A stretch of 64,000 bases of DNA from Acidimicrobiia bacterium (GCA_022827785.1 JAJEIM010000027.1:1-64000), one strand, 5' to 3'. Shown: positions 54,870 to 63,925, numbered from the stretch's first letter. Notes: a model not told the origin generated them from the sequence alone. Made by a program: numbers and translations.

Positions 54870-55613
54870 CTACCGGTTCAGGGTGGCGGCCAGCAGGCCG
54901 AGCAATCGGGCCAGGGTGTCACTCATGGCGGCGTGGTGGTAAGAGTCGGCGTCGTCGTCCAGGTAGTCGTGGCCCACGCCCTCGTACAGGATCCATCTGC
55001 CGTGCGGGTTGAGCCGCTGGGCCTCGTCGACTCCGGCGGCGGGAACCAGATGGTCCTCCGACCCGTAAAGACCCAGGACCGGCATCGGGAGCATCTCCAG
55101 GGCCTCGACCACCGGCAGGCGCCTCTCCTCATCGCCGGCCAGAGGGGCGTATGCCACGCAGAGCGCCCCCACCGCCCGCTGCCGGTGCGCCGCGTAGATG
55201 ATGGCGAACCGGCCCCCCATGTCGATCCCCACCACGCCGATCCTGCCGGGACGGGCCCAGCCGGCCGGATCGGCGAACGCGAAGGCCACCGCGTCGTCGA
55301 TGTCCGCCATGGCGCGGCTGTCCCGGATCCCCTGGTAGGTGGCAACCAGATCCTCGAACGACGCCTTGGGACCGGGATGGGCGCCGCGGGTCAGGTCGGG
55401 GACGAGGACGGCGTACCGGTTGCGCGCCAGCCGGCGGGCAAGGTCCGTTATGTAGGGCGTGATCCCCTGGAGCGGAGGCAGCAGCACCACCAGCGGGTAA
55501 TCGCCGATCCGGTCCGGACGGGCCAGGTAACCGGTGGTGAACCCGGACCCGGACGGCATCGCGAAGTCACGATAGAGAATCTCGATCGTTCCCTCATGCT
55601 GGAGAACCGCCAT
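54870..55613 (-). CDS. Dienelactone-hydrolase-like alpha/beta hydrolase with Asp nucleophile position
   Basis: A 247-aa alpha/beta hydrolase with the DLH layout (FTTGYLARPDRIGDYPLVVL). The nucleophile elbow reads VVGIDMGGRFAIIY: residue 131 is Asp where DLH has Cys (G-x-C-x-G-G). The acid D187 (YGSEDHLVP) and base H215 (GVGHDYLDD) are in place. Asp nucleophiles occur in haloalkane dehalogenases and epoxide hydrolases of this fold, so hydrolytic ring opening or dehalogenation is possible. It is co-directional with the LLM gene 10 bp away. Confidence 0.8.
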   Translation of the reverse strand: MAVLQHEGTIEILYRDFAMPSGSGFTTGYLARPDRIGDYPLVVLLPPLQGITPYITDLARRLARNRYAVLVPDLTRGAHPGPKASFEDLVATYQGIRDSRAMADIDDAVAFAFADPAGWARPGRIGVVGIDMGGRFAIIYAAHRQRAVGALCVAYAPLAGDEERRLPVVEALEMLPMPVLGLYGSEDHLVPAAGVDEAQRLNPHGRWILYEGVGHDYLDDDADSYHHAAMSDTLARLLGLLAATLNR

Positions 55614-55681
55614 GCCACCTCCTGTACGGGCGCCGGGCAGACAAGCCGGACGGCTCTCAATCGTAGCCAGTGGAGGGTCTA

Positions 55682-55768
55682 CGGCTGAACCCGCGGTCCC
55701 GCAGCTCCGTGACCGCCACTGGGTTCGGCGTCCTACGGGCCGGTATTCGCATCCACCGCCAGGCCCCC
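55682..55768 (-). pseudogene. Remnant of birA 3' end
   Basis: About 87 bp align without gaps to 56780-56866, the 3' end of the intact birA, at roughly three bases in four. The minus-strand peptide GGLAVDANTGP corresponds to GGLVVDTETGR of BirA. It is cut on both sides. Confidence 0.7.
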
Positions 55769-55784
55769 CGGCGCCCCGCCGGAT

Positions 55785-55860
55785 CTCCTACCATCTCGAC
55801 GCCCCGGTGTGGAGGATCGAAGAGGTCCGCTACCGGCTGGTGGGCGGATCCGCTTGCGGG
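55785..55860 (+). pseudogene. Remnant of GT39-like gene 3' end
   Basis: The translation SYHLDAPVWRIEEVRYRLVG matches two pieces of the GT39-like protein C-terminus (SYYLDVPVWTIEE and RYRLVDGG) with the sequence between them deleted. It precedes the second SDR copy just as the intact gene precedes the first. Confidence 0.75.
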
Positions 55861-55925
55861 GATCGACAGCCGGCTCGCTCCGGGACGCCGGAGCCGCCGT
55901 CGGAAAGGAACGTAGGATCACCGTC

Positions 55926-56693
55926 ATGAGACTCCAAGGACGCACCGCTCTCGTAACCGGCGCCGGGTCGGGCATCGGCCGGGCCACCGCCGAGCTCTTC
56001 GCGAGCGAGGGCGCCGGGGTTGCGATAATCGATCGCGACGCGCCGGCCGCTGAAGCCGCCGCCTCGGCCATCTCGGCCACGGGCGCGGAGGCCCATCCGG
56101 TAGCGGCCGACGTGTCGTCGCCGGACGAGATCTCCGCCGCCGTGGACCGCTCCGCCCGGCTCCTCGGCCGCCTCGACATCGTCTTCAACAACGCCGGCGT
56201 GGCACCGTCCGGGACGGTCCTGGATACGGACGAGGACGAGTGGGACCGGTGCTTCGCCGTCAACGCCAAGGGCGTGTACCTCACCTCTCGGGCCGCCATC
56301 CCCCACCTGCAGGCCGCAGGCGGCGGATCGATCATCAACCAGGCATCCGTGGCCGCCCTGGCCGGCATGGCGAACTTCTCCGCCTACAGCGCCGCCAAGG
56401 GCGCGGTGGTCTCCCTGACCCGCGCCATGGCGATCGACCTCGCTCCGGTGGGGATCAGGGTGAACGCCCTATGCCCCGGGGCCGTCCACACGCCGGTCAT
56501 GGAGCCGCTCATGCGTATTCAGGGGGACGGCAGCCTCGAACGGGGCCTGGAGCTCACGGCCGCCAAGCACCCGATCGGGCGCCTCGGAACACCGATGGAG
56601 ATCGCCGCCGCCGCGCTGTTCCTGGCATCGGACGACGCCGCCTTCGTCACCGGCGCCATCCTCCCTGTGGACGGCGGCCGAACCGCCCAGTAG
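55926..56693 (+). CDS. SDR, duplicate of the S-HPCDH-like SDR
   Basis: A 255-aa SDR nearly collinear with the one at 46807: TGAGSGIGRATAELFASEGA, the YSAAK active site, and the ends AAKHPIGRLGTP and FVTGAILPVDGGRTAQ. The start context (GTAGGATCACCGTCATGAGA) is also shared. The catalytic residues are complete, so it is probably active. As in the first copy, Lys of the XecE sulfonate pair is kept and the Arg is not. It may have diverged to another alcohol. Located between birA and a birA scar. Confidence 0.83.
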   Translation: MRLQGRTALVTGAGSGIGRATAELFASEGAGVAIIDRDAPAAEAAASAISATGAEAHPVAADVSSPDEISAAVDRSARLLGRLDIVFNNAGVAPSGTVLDTDEDEWDRCFAVNAKGVYLTSRAAIPHLQAAGGGSIINQASVAALAGMANFSAYSAAKGAVVSLTRAMAIDLAPVGIRVNALCPGAVHTPVMEPLMRIQGDGSLERGLELTAAKHPIGRLGTPMEIAAAALFLASDDAAFVTGAILPVDGGRTAQ

Positions 56694-56776
56694 CCGGACC
56701 GGCTCGGCGGGTCCTACCCGTTCAGGGCATCGGACGGCAGGCCGGCGCAACCGGGCAGGGTATCGCCGGCCAGGGG

Positions 56777-57472
56777 TCACCGGCTGGACCCTCGGTCCCG
56801 CACCTCGGTGACCGCCGCCGAGGTCAGCGTCCGCCGGCCGGTCTCGGTGTCCACCACCAGGCCCCCGTCCATCGAGATTTCGACCGCCTTCCCCGTACCG
56901 TCCGGGACCCAGGTGACCGGTCGCCCGAGTGTGGAGCAGCGTCGGCGGTATTCGTCCCGCGGCCAGTCACCCGGTTCGCCGGCCAGCAGTGAGAGGAACT
57001 CCCCGGCCCACCGCTCCGCGATCTCCACCCCCGCCTCCGGGCCGGGATCGGAGTCGAGCAGGGCGCCCGTACCCTCCGGGGCATCGGGCCAGAACAGGTT
57101 GGCGCCCCATCCCGCCACCACCGTGTCACCCGAAGCCTCGGTGAGGAGGCCTCCCAGCTTCAGGGACCCCCGCACCAGGTCGTTGGGCCATTTGAGCGTG
57201 ATGTCCCATCCCCGGTCGCCGAGCGCTCGCAGGGCCGCCACACCGGCCACCAGCGTCAGGCGGGGCCATGAGGAAGCGGGCCAGTGCGGCCGGAACCCGA
57301 GGGAGGCCGCCAGCGCCCGCGGCGCGTTCGACCACCGGGCCCCCGAGCGCCCCCTCCCCCGGGTCTGGGACCGCGCCGCCACCAGGAGGGGCGTGGAGTC
57401 GAACCGGGCCCACACCTCGTCCTGGGTGGAGGTGGTCCGATCGAGTATCAGCTTCTCGTACGGTGTAGCCAT
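56777..57472 (-). CDS. birA: Biotin-[acetyl-CoA-carboxylase] ligase
   Basis: A 231-aa biotin protein ligase without the N-terminal DNA-binding domain. LDRTTSTQDEVWARF, the biotinyl-AMP loop QTRGRGRSGARWSN (GRGR) and LTLKWPNDL-type sequence (ITLKWPNDLV) with KLGGLLTEASGD are present. It biotinylates the carrier domain of the carboxylase encoded by the divergent genes downstream. ATG 57472. Confidence 0.93.
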   Translation of the reverse strand: MATPYEKLILDRTTSTQDEVWARFDSTPLLVAARSQTRGRGRSGARWSNAPRALAASLGFRPHWPASSWPRLTLVAGVAALRALGDRGWDITLKWPNDLVRGSLKLGGLLTEASGDTVVAGWGANLFWPDAPEGTGALLDSDPGPEAGVEIAERWAGEFLSLLAGEPGDWPRDEYRRRCSTLGRPVTWVPDGTGKAVEISMDGGLVVDTETGRRTLTSAAVTEVRDRGSSR

Positions 57473-57600
57473 CGGCAGCCGGTAAGGGTCTAAGGGTCGA
57501 GTTGGAAGGATAAGCGCCCGGACACCGGTGGAGCGCCGGATGGTCACGCGTCTGCTTCCAGGCGCCGGAGAATCGTTGCGTGAGGGCGTAACGCCTAACC

Positions 57601-59196
57601 TTGAACGCCGCGCATCGGCAGGCCGACAACAGAAAGCCGACGACTTTGGGTACCGAACAGCGCATCGAGCAGCTCCGAGAACTCCGCCGCCAGGCCGAGG
57701 GTGGGGGATCCCGGCGCGCCGTGGACCGCCAGCGCGAGAAGGGCAAGCTGACCGCCAGAGAGCGGATCGCGCTCCTGCTCGACCAGGGCAGCTTCCAGGA
57801 GATCGACACCTTCGTCCGGCACCAGTCCCGCGGGTTCGGCCTCGAGGACCGGCGCCCGCACGGGGATGCGGTGGTGACCGGCTACGGAACCGTCAACGGT
57901 AGGACCGTCTTCGTCTTCGCCGAGGACTTCACGGTCTTCGGCGGGAGCCTCGGCAAGGCGGTGGCCGACAAGATCACCAAGGTGATGGACATGGCCATGA
58001 AGGTCGGGGCGCCGGTGGTCGGGCTGAAGGACTCCGGCGGGGCGCGCATCCAGGAGGGCGTGCAGTCGCTGGACGGCTACGGGAGGATCTTCTACCGCAA
58101 CGTGATGGCTTCGGGGGTGATCCCCCAGGTGTCGGTCATCATGGGTCCGTGCGCGGGCGGGGCGGTCTACTCCCCCGCCATCACCGACTTCGTCTACCAG
58201 GTGGGCGGCACCAGCCACATGTTCATCACCGGCCCGGACGTGATCAAGGCCGTCACCGGCGAGGAGGTCACCTTCGAGGACCTGGGCGGCGCCAACACCC
58301 ACGCCTCCACCTCCGGGGTCACGCATTTCATCTCCGAGTCCGGCGCCGACGCCCTGGACGACGTCCGCTACCTCCTCTCCTTCCTCCCCCAGAACAACAT
58401 GACCCCGCCCCCCTACTTCCCGCCCGACGACTCTCCGGACCGGGCGGACGACCACCTGGACTCGATCATTCCCGACTCGCCCAACCAGCCCTACGACATG
58501 GTGGACATCATCGAATCGGTGGTGGACGGGGGCGAGTTCTACCAGGTCCACGAGCACTGGGCCCGCAACATCGTGGTGGGGTTGGCCCGCCTGAACGGTC
58601 ACTCCATGGGCATCGTGGCCAACCAGCCCAGCCATCTGGCCGGGACGCTCGACATCGGGGCGTCGCAGAAGGCGGCCCGGTTCGTCCGGATGTGCGATGC
58701 CTTCAACATCCCCATCATCACGTTCGTGGACGTGCCCGGTTTCCTGCCGGGCGTGGAGCAGGAGCACGGCGGCATCATCCGCCACGGCGCCAAGCTGCTC
58801 TACGCCTACTGCGAGGCGACCGTGCCGAGGGTGACCGTGATCACCCGCAAGTCCTACGGAGGCGCCTACCTGGTCATGAACGCCCGCGGCGTGGGCGCCG
58901 ACCTGGTTTACGCCTGGCCGTCGGCCGAGATCGCGGTGATGGGCGCCCAGGGTGCGGTCAACATCATCCACCGTAAGGAGATCGCCACGGCCGCCGACCC
59001 CGATGCCAGGCGGGCCGACCTGGTCGAGGAGTACGAGGACCGCTTCGCCAACCCCTACGTGGCTTCGGAATTGGGCCTGGTGGACAGCGTCATCGAGCCC
59101 CGAGAGACCAGGGTGCTTCTGATCAAGGCGTTCGACATGCTGCGCGACAAGCGTGACTCGCTACCGCCCAAGAAGCACGGCAACATCCCCCTCTGA
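57601..59196 (+). CDS. Acyl-CoA carboxylase, carboxyltransferase (beta) subunit
   Basis: A 531-aa (or 516-aa) protein of the PccB/AccD family: KLTARERIALLLDQGSFQEI, VGLKDSGGARIQEGVQSLDG, SVIMGPCAGGAVYSPAITDF, DVPGFLPGVEQEHGGIIRHG and KSYGGAYLVMNARGVGADLV. It is of propionyl-CoA-carboxylase type by length and sequence. Starts at TTG 57601 or TTG 57646 are possible and neither has a good ribosome site. The biotin carboxylase gene follows 28 bp later. Confidence 0.93.
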   Translation: MNAAHRQADNRKPTTLGTEQRIEQLRELRRQAEGGGSRRAVDRQREKGKLTARERIALLLDQGSFQEIDTFVRHQSRGFGLEDRRPHGDAVVTGYGTVNGRTVFVFAEDFTVFGGSLGKAVADKITKVMDMAMKVGAPVVGLKDSGGARIQEGVQSLDGYGRIFYRNVMASGVIPQVSVIMGPCAGGAVYSPAITDFVYQVGGTSHMFITGPDVIKAVTGEEVTFEDLGGANTHASTSGVTHFISESGADALDDVRYLLSFLPQNNMTPPPYFPPDDSPDRADDHLDSIIPDSPNQPYDMVDIIESVVDGGEFYQVHEHWARNIVVGLARLNGHSMGIVANQPSHLAGTLDIGASQKAARFVRMCDAFNIPIITFVDVPGFLPGVEQEHGGIIRHGAKLLYAYCEATVPRVTVITRKSYGGAYLVMNARGVGADLVYAWPSAEIAVMGAQGAVNIIHRKEIATAADPDARRADLVEEYEDRFANPYVASELGLVDSVIEPRETRVLLIKAFDMLRDKRDSLPPKKHGNIPL

Positions 59197-59224
59197 GACC
59201 CTCGTGCCGACGCAGAGCCTGAGC

Positions 59225-60964
59225 ATGGACTCCCTCCTGGTAGCCAACCGGGGGGAGATCGCGGTACGGGTGATCCGGACCGCCGCCGAGCTGGGCTTGC
59301 GGACGATCGCGGTGTACTCGGAACTGGACCGGGACGCCATGCACGTCGAGATGGCCGACGAGGCGTGGAACATCGGCGGCCCTCCTGCCTCCGAGTCCTA
59401 CCTGAACGCCCGGCGCATCATCGATGTCGCCCGGCAGTCGGGCGCCGACGCGATCCATCCGGGCTACGGGTTCCTCTCCGAGAACGCCGGATTCGCCCGC
59501 ATGGTGGCGGATGCGGGCATCACCTGGGTGGGGCCGCCGGCCCGCGCCATCGAGCTGATGGGTGACAAGATCCGGTCACGCCAGACCGCGGAGCGGGCCG
59601 GGGTGGCGCCGGTGCCCGGGACCACGGAGGCCGTCAGCAGCTTCAAGGAGGCCGCCCCGATCGCCTCGAAGATCGGCTACCCGATCGCGGTGAAGGCATC
59701 TCACGGCGGCGGGGGCAAGGGCCTACGGGTCGCCGGCAACCGCAAGGAACTCGCCAACGCCATCGAGGGCGCCCGCCGGGAGGCGGAGGCGTACTTCGGC
59801 AACCCCGCCGTCTACCTCGAGGCGTACCTCGACAGGGCCCGCCACATCGAGGCCCAGATCATCGTGGACCGCCACGGCAACGCCCGCTTCCTCGGCGAGC
59901 GGGACTGCTCGGTGCAACGCCGCCACCAGAAGCTCATCGAGGAGACACCCTCCACCTTGCTCACCCCTGACGGCCGGAGGGCCCTCGGCGAGGCCGCGCT
60001 CGCCATCGCCGAGGCCTGCGACTACGCCAACGCAGGCACCGTCGAGTTCCTGGTGCGGCCCGACGGGACCTTCTACTTCCTCGAGATGAACACGCGCCTC
60101 CAGGTCGAGCACACGGTGACCGAGATGGTGACCGGACTCGACCTGGTGGCCGAGCAGCTGGCCATCGCCGACGGCCATCCGCTCTCATTCGATGAGGTTC
60201 AAGTGGCCGGGCACGCCATCGAGCTGCGTATCAATGCCGAGGATCCCGCCGCCCGATTCAGCCCCTCGCCGGGGACGGTCACCGAGTACCGGGAACCGGG
60301 CGGTCCGGGCGTCAGGGTGGATTCGTGGATCACCCCGGGCACCACGGTCAGCCAGTACTACGACAACCTGCTGGCCAAGCTGGTGGTGTGGGGCCGGACC
60401 CGGGAGGCCGCGATCGCCCGGGCCGAGCGGGCCCTGGACGAGTACCGCGTGGCGGGCGTGGCCACCACCATCCCGGCCCACAGGGCGGTGCTGTCCCACC
60501 CGGTCTTCGTGAGCGGGGAGGCCCACACCCGGTTCGTCGAGGAGGAGCTGATGCTCGACCCCGAGCCGTTCGACCGGGGCGAGGCCCAACCCACCGAGGA
60601 TCCGGGACCGGGCCGGGTGATGACCGTGGAGGTCGGCGGGCGGAAGTTCGACGTGACCTTCTGGCCTCCGGAGGCGCCACACGCGGCCGGGGACCGCCCG
60701 ATGCGGAGGCCGCCCCGGCGGCGAGCCGCAGGAGGTCCCGTATCCACCGAACCCGGAATGGTGCTCTCTCCCATGCAGGGAACCATCGTCAAGGTGTCGG
60801 TCAAAGCAGGCGACCGGGTGACTACAGATCAGCAGATCTGCGTCCTAGAGGCTATGAAGATGGAGAACGAGATCAAGAGCCCCATGGACGGCGAACTGGT
60901 CGAGCTGAAAGTCCGGCCCGGCGACACCGTCCGCACCAACGAAGTGGTAGCCATCATCCGCTAG
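59225..60964 (+). CDS. Acyl-CoA carboxylase, biotin carboxylase/carrier (alpha) subunit
   Basis: A 579-aa protein with a complete biotin carboxylase (MDSLLVANRGEIAVRVIRTA, HPGYGFLSENAGFARMVADA, KASHGGGGKGLRVAGN, FLEMNTRLQVEHTVTEMVTG). A C-terminal biotin carrier domain has the biotinyl Lys in EAMKMEN. With the beta subunit it would carboxylate acetyl- or propionyl-CoA. The start is ATG 59225; similarity begins at it. In this setting it can link propionyl-CoA to methylmalonyl-CoA. Confidence 0.94.
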   Translation: MDSLLVANRGEIAVRVIRTAAELGLRTIAVYSELDRDAMHVEMADEAWNIGGPPASESYLNARRIIDVARQSGADAIHPGYGFLSENAGFARMVADAGITWVGPPARAIELMGDKIRSRQTAERAGVAPVPGTTEAVSSFKEAAPIASKIGYPIAVKASHGGGGKGLRVAGNRKELANAIEGARREAEAYFGNPAVYLEAYLDRARHIEAQIIVDRHGNARFLGERDCSVQRRHQKLIEETPSTLLTPDGRRALGEAALAIAEACDYANAGTVEFLVRPDGTFYFLEMNTRLQVEHTVTEMVTGLDLVAEQLAIADGHPLSFDEVQVAGHAIELRINAEDPAARFSPSPGTVTEYREPGGPGVRVDSWITPGTTVSQYYDNLLAKLVVWGRTREAAIARAERALDEYRVAGVATTIPAHRAVLSHPVFVSGEAHTRFVEEELMLDPEPFDRGEAQPTEDPGPGRVMTVEVGGRKFDVTFWPPEAPHAAGDRPMRRPPRRRAAGGPVSTEPGMVLSPMQGTIVKVSVKAGDRVTTDQQICVLEAMKMENEIKSPMDGELVELKVRPGDTVRTNEVVAIIR

Positions 60965-61027
60965 ATGGCGGCGAGGAGTCGCCTCACCTGATCTGTCAAT
61001 ACAACCTTTAGAACCCTCTCTCCCCGC

Positions 61028-61762
61028 TTGCTCCGGGCCCAGCTCGACGGGTATATCGATCGCATCGTCGAGCACGACTTCAGCTACCTCGGCCGCAGCG
61101 TCCGCGACCGCCGGACGCTGCGGGGCTGGATGACCGCGTTCGCGGCCGCAACCTCCACCTCGGCGTCCTACACCACGATCCGCGACGCCGCCACGCCGGG
61201 AAAACCGGACAAGCCGGCCAAATCGACCACGTTCGCCTACCGCCGCATCCTGGAGCAGCTCTGGATGATCGAGGAAGTGCCGGCCTGGCTCCCCACCAGG
61301 AACCGGCTCACCCGCCTGGCCGCCTCCCCCGTTCACCAGCTCGCCGACTCCGCGCTGGCCGCGCGCCTGCTCGGCGTGGACGCGGACGCTTTGGTCGACG
61401 GCGCCGACGCCGGCCCCGCCATGCCCAGGGACGGCACGCTGCTCGGCGCCCTGTTCCAGTCTCTCGTCACGCTGTCGGTGCGGGTCTACGCGCAGGCCAA
61501 CGAGGCCCGGGTCTCGCACCTGCGGACCCGGGCCGGCGAGCGGGAGATCGACCTCATCGTGGAGAGGGCCGACGGCCGAGTCGTGGCGCTCGAGGTGAAG
61601 CTCTCGGCTCTGATCGACGGCAACGACGTGAGGCATCTCCGCTGGCTGGCCGGTCGGATCGGCCCCAACCTGCTCGACGCGGCGGTCATCACCACCGGCC
61701 GCGACGCCTACCGCCGCCGCGACGGCATAGGTGTCATCCCTGCCGCCCTCCTCACCGCATGA
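61028..61762 (+). pseudogene. DUF4143 ATPase-family gene, 5'-truncated
   Basis: The 244 codons cover only the C-terminal DUF4143 half: QLDGYIDRIVEHDFSYLGRS, SASYTTIRDAAT, EVPAWLPTRNRLTRLAASPV and the nuclease-like REIDLIVERADGRVVALEVK. The AAA+ domain normally encoded before it is missing, and no start with a ribosome site is visible. It lies 63 bp after the carboxylase. Confidence 0.75.
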
Positions 61763-61782
61763 GCCAGAAGCCGAGACGCAGT

Positions 61783-61812
61783 TACGGCCCGAACCGGCAA
61801 GCCAGAGGCGCC
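61783..61812. repeat. ~30-bp direct repeat flanking vapBC (copy 1)
   Basis: TACGGCCCGAACCGGCAAGC and the next 10 bp resemble copy 2 at 62722-62751 (CACGGCCCGAACCGGCAGCC), with a few mismatches and one indel. The pair encloses vapBC. Confidence 0.5.
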
Positions 61813-61980
61813 CCTCGGGGCCACACGCTTCGGCGGCCGTGCCGCTGCAGCCGGTCGCCGCGGTGGTAGGCCCCTTGATCAGGGCTGAGGTGGGTTAGCC
61901 CGCCTTCGCGAAGATGGCTTTGGCGACCCTGTGCCACTCGGTCGTGCCTGCGATGAACTACTACTACGCCGCGGCCGGAA

Positions 61981-62421
61981 TTATCCCCTGCTTCTCGTGG
62001 CGATGGGGTCTTCCCAGCGAACCTCTCCGAAGCGGGCGAAGTCGGTGTCGGCGCTCATCACGACCAGGCCGTGCTCGACGGCGAGGGCCGCCAGCATGGC
62101 GTCGGGCACGAGATTGGCGGTCACATGGTGGGCGGCGACGAGCTCGCCGAGAATGGCGGCGGTGCGCTCAGTGGCCGGAGGAATCCACACCGGCGCGGCT
62201 GCCAGCCAGGCACGGACACAACCCCAAGCCTGCTCGGCCGACATGGGGTTGGCGTAGACGCGGGGGCTGGTGCCGATACGCAGGAACGCCCCGAGCGACT
62301 GCCACGGGATTCCCACCCGACGGTCGCCGTTGAGCACCGCGGTCAGCCATCGCGCGGCCGGCTCGTGGCGGACATTCGACCTGTCGGTGGCGTACAGCAA
62401 CAGGTTGGCGTCGATCAGCAC
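61981..62421 (-). CDS. vapC: VapC-family PIN-domain toxin
   Basis: A 146-aa PIN ribonuclease. The acidic quartet is visible: MLIDANLLLYA (D4), E at RTAAILGEL, D in NLVPDAMLAALA, and SADTDFARF at the end. GTG 62421, 3 bp after the antitoxin stop. It cleaves RNA when free of VapB. Confidence 0.88.
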   Translation of the reverse strand: MLIDANLLLYATDRSNVRHEPAARWLTAVLNGDRRVGIPWQSLGAFLRIGTSPRVYANPMSAEQAWGCVRAWLAAAPVWIPPATERTAAILGELVAAHHVTANLVPDAMLAALAVEHGLVVMSADTDFARFGEVRWEDPIATRSRG

Positions 62422-62424
62422 GGG

Positions 62425-62649
62425 TCAATCGGATTCGTCGAGCAGGCTCAGCACCTCGCCTATGTCGGTGACATCGATGCGCTGGTCCATCTGGAAGGAC
62501 GTGTGCTCGTAGCGAGATGCCGCGGCCGGCGCTGCCAAGCCGTCACGCACCAGCCGGTTGACGGCCTCGCTCACCCCGACGCCCTCGGACCGGCGCAGCC
62601 CCTCCACCGCCGCCGCCACATCGCGGGCCAGAGTCACCGTCGTTCTCAT
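62425..62649 (-). CDS. vapB: VapB-type ribbon-helix-helix antitoxin
   Basis: A 74-aa protein with an N-terminal RHH (MRTTVTLARDVAAAVEGLRR, then GVGVSEAVNRLVRDGL) that should bind its own promoter as a dimer. The C-terminal tail (QRIDVTDIGEVLSLLDESD) would block the toxin. It comes first in the pair. Confidence 0.85.
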   Translation of the reverse strand: MRTTVTLARDVAAAVEGLRRSEGVGVSEAVNRLVRDGLAAPAAASRYEHTSFQMDQRIDVTDIGEVLSLLDESD

Positions 62650-62721
62650 ATCCCAATACTAGCATCATGATGCTTGCTTCTGTGCATCAAGATCGCACAA
62701 GCTTGCCACCACCAGTCCGGT

Positions 62722-62751
62722 CACGGCCCGAACCGGCAGCCGGAAACGCCC
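62722..62751. repeat. ~30-bp direct repeat flanking vapBC (copy 2)
   Basis: See copy 1 at 61783-61812. This copy lies upstream of vapB and could be one border of a small mobile or recombined segment. Confidence 0.5.
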
Positions 62752-62847
62752 GTTTGCGCACATACAACTCTCAATCCGGTAAGGGCCACAGGCCTGGCAG
62801 GGTGAGGAGCGCGACTGCCAGGCCTGCGCCGAGGACTTGCAGCGGGG

Positions 62848-63366
62848 TCATAGCAGGTTGAGGGCTCGGGCCAGGAAGGTGGCCATCTGGGCCCTGGTCA
62901 CGGGCTGGTCGGGGCAGAAACGGTCGGCGTCGCAGCCGAGAGTGATCCCGGCCCGGCGCAAGGCGTTGATGTTGGCCTCGTGGATGCTGCCGTTGTCGTC
63001 ACCGAAGTAGTCCACCTCGGCGGCGGGCAGGTTCAGGGCACGCACCAGGAACGCGGCCATCTGACCCCTGGTCACCGGCCGGTTGGGGCAGAAGCTGTCC
63101 GCACCACAGCCGACCGTGATCCCGGCCAGGCGCAAAGCGTTGATGTCGGCCTCATGTGTGCCGCCGTCGTCGTCGCCGAAGTAGTCCTGGTCGGCCGCGG
63201 GCAGGTTCAGGGCGCGGACCAGGAAGGCTGCCATCTGACCCCTCGTCACCGGCCGGTCCGGGCAGTAACGGGCCGTGCCGCAGCCGCGAGTGATGCCCGC
63301 AGAAGCGATGGCCTCGATCGCGACGAAGTGCGCCGAGTCTGCGGGCACATCGGTGAAGCGTCCCAC
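62848..63366 (-). CDS. S-layer-homology (SLH) domain protein, probably truncated
   Basis: A 172-aa protein made only of three SLH-like repeats of about 58 aa: each has FTDVP- or YFGDD-type starts, an AGIT(R/V/L)GC turn, and CP(D/N)(R/Q)PVTRxQMAxFLxRALNL. SLH domains bind cell-wall polymers in exported proteins. The frame upstream of GTG 63366 (GGGPAGPTGPTTP) stays open and coding-like to an in-frame TAG at 63496-63498 but offers no start codon or signal peptide, so the gene seems to have lost its N-terminal part. Confidence 0.7.
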   Translation of the reverse strand: MGRFTDVPADSAHFVAIEAIASAGITRGCGTARYCPDRPVTRGQMAAFLVRALNLPAADQDYFGDDDGGTHEADINALRLAGITVGCGADSFCPNRPVTRGQMAAFLVRALNLPAAEVDYFGDDNGSIHEANINALRRAGITLGCDADRFCPDQPVTRAQMATFLARALNLL

Positions 63367-63925
63367 CGGGGTCGTGGGCCCGGTGGGGCCGGCTGGGCCT
63401 CCGCCACCGCCACCGCCGCAGGACCCGTGACCGCGCGAGCGACCACCGGTGTTTCTTGGGGGAGTCGGTGCGTCGCGGCTACCGATCCGGAGGTGCTACC
63501 GCTCCGGCCGGCCTTCGGTGGTCGGGAACCGGCGGGACCGGTACCGAGCTAGGGCGTGTTCACGCTACGAGCGTTCGTCTGTTATCGCGGGTCCCGTGGT
63601 GGGTCTGCGTGGGGGCGGTGGGATATGGCGCCGGCAGCGGCGTCTATGGCAAGGACTTGCCGACAAAGGCACACCCGCAGGGTACGTTGAGGAAACAGAA
63701 CACAGCCAGAAGCGTCAATGGCAGCCCAGAACACGCCAGCCCCCACGCAGAGCACCGTGGTCGGTCTGCGGCGCGGCGGTGGGATACGGCGCCGGCAGCG
63801 GCGTCTATGGCAAGGACTGCTGACGAAGGCGTACCCGCAGGGTACGTTGAGGAAACAGGACGCAGCCAGAGGCGTCGATGGCGGTCCAGATCACTCCGCC
63901 GCAACACAGACTGACCACGATCAAA
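63367..63925. other. No intact gene; contains lost 5' part of SLH gene and direct repeat
   Basis: From 63367 to 63495 the minus strand is coding-like (Gly/Pro-rich linker of the SLH protein). Beyond it, 63596-63916 is a two-copy repeat. No other gene seen. Confidence 0.6.
63596..63916. repeat. ~160-bp direct repeat, two copies
   Basis: Copy 1 starts at 63596 and copy 2 at 63757. Shared blocks include GGCGCCGGCAGCGGCGTCTA (63627 and 63788) and CGCAGGGTACGTTGAGGAAA (63676 and 63836). The offset is 160-161 bp, so it is not a multiple of three and does not keep one reading frame; it is likely non-coding. Confidence 0.75.

Noticed and set aside
57595-58971. Long minus-strand frame of 458 codons
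   Set aside because: It is an antisense shadow of the carboxyltransferase gene, with His/Asp/Val-rich nonsense composition.
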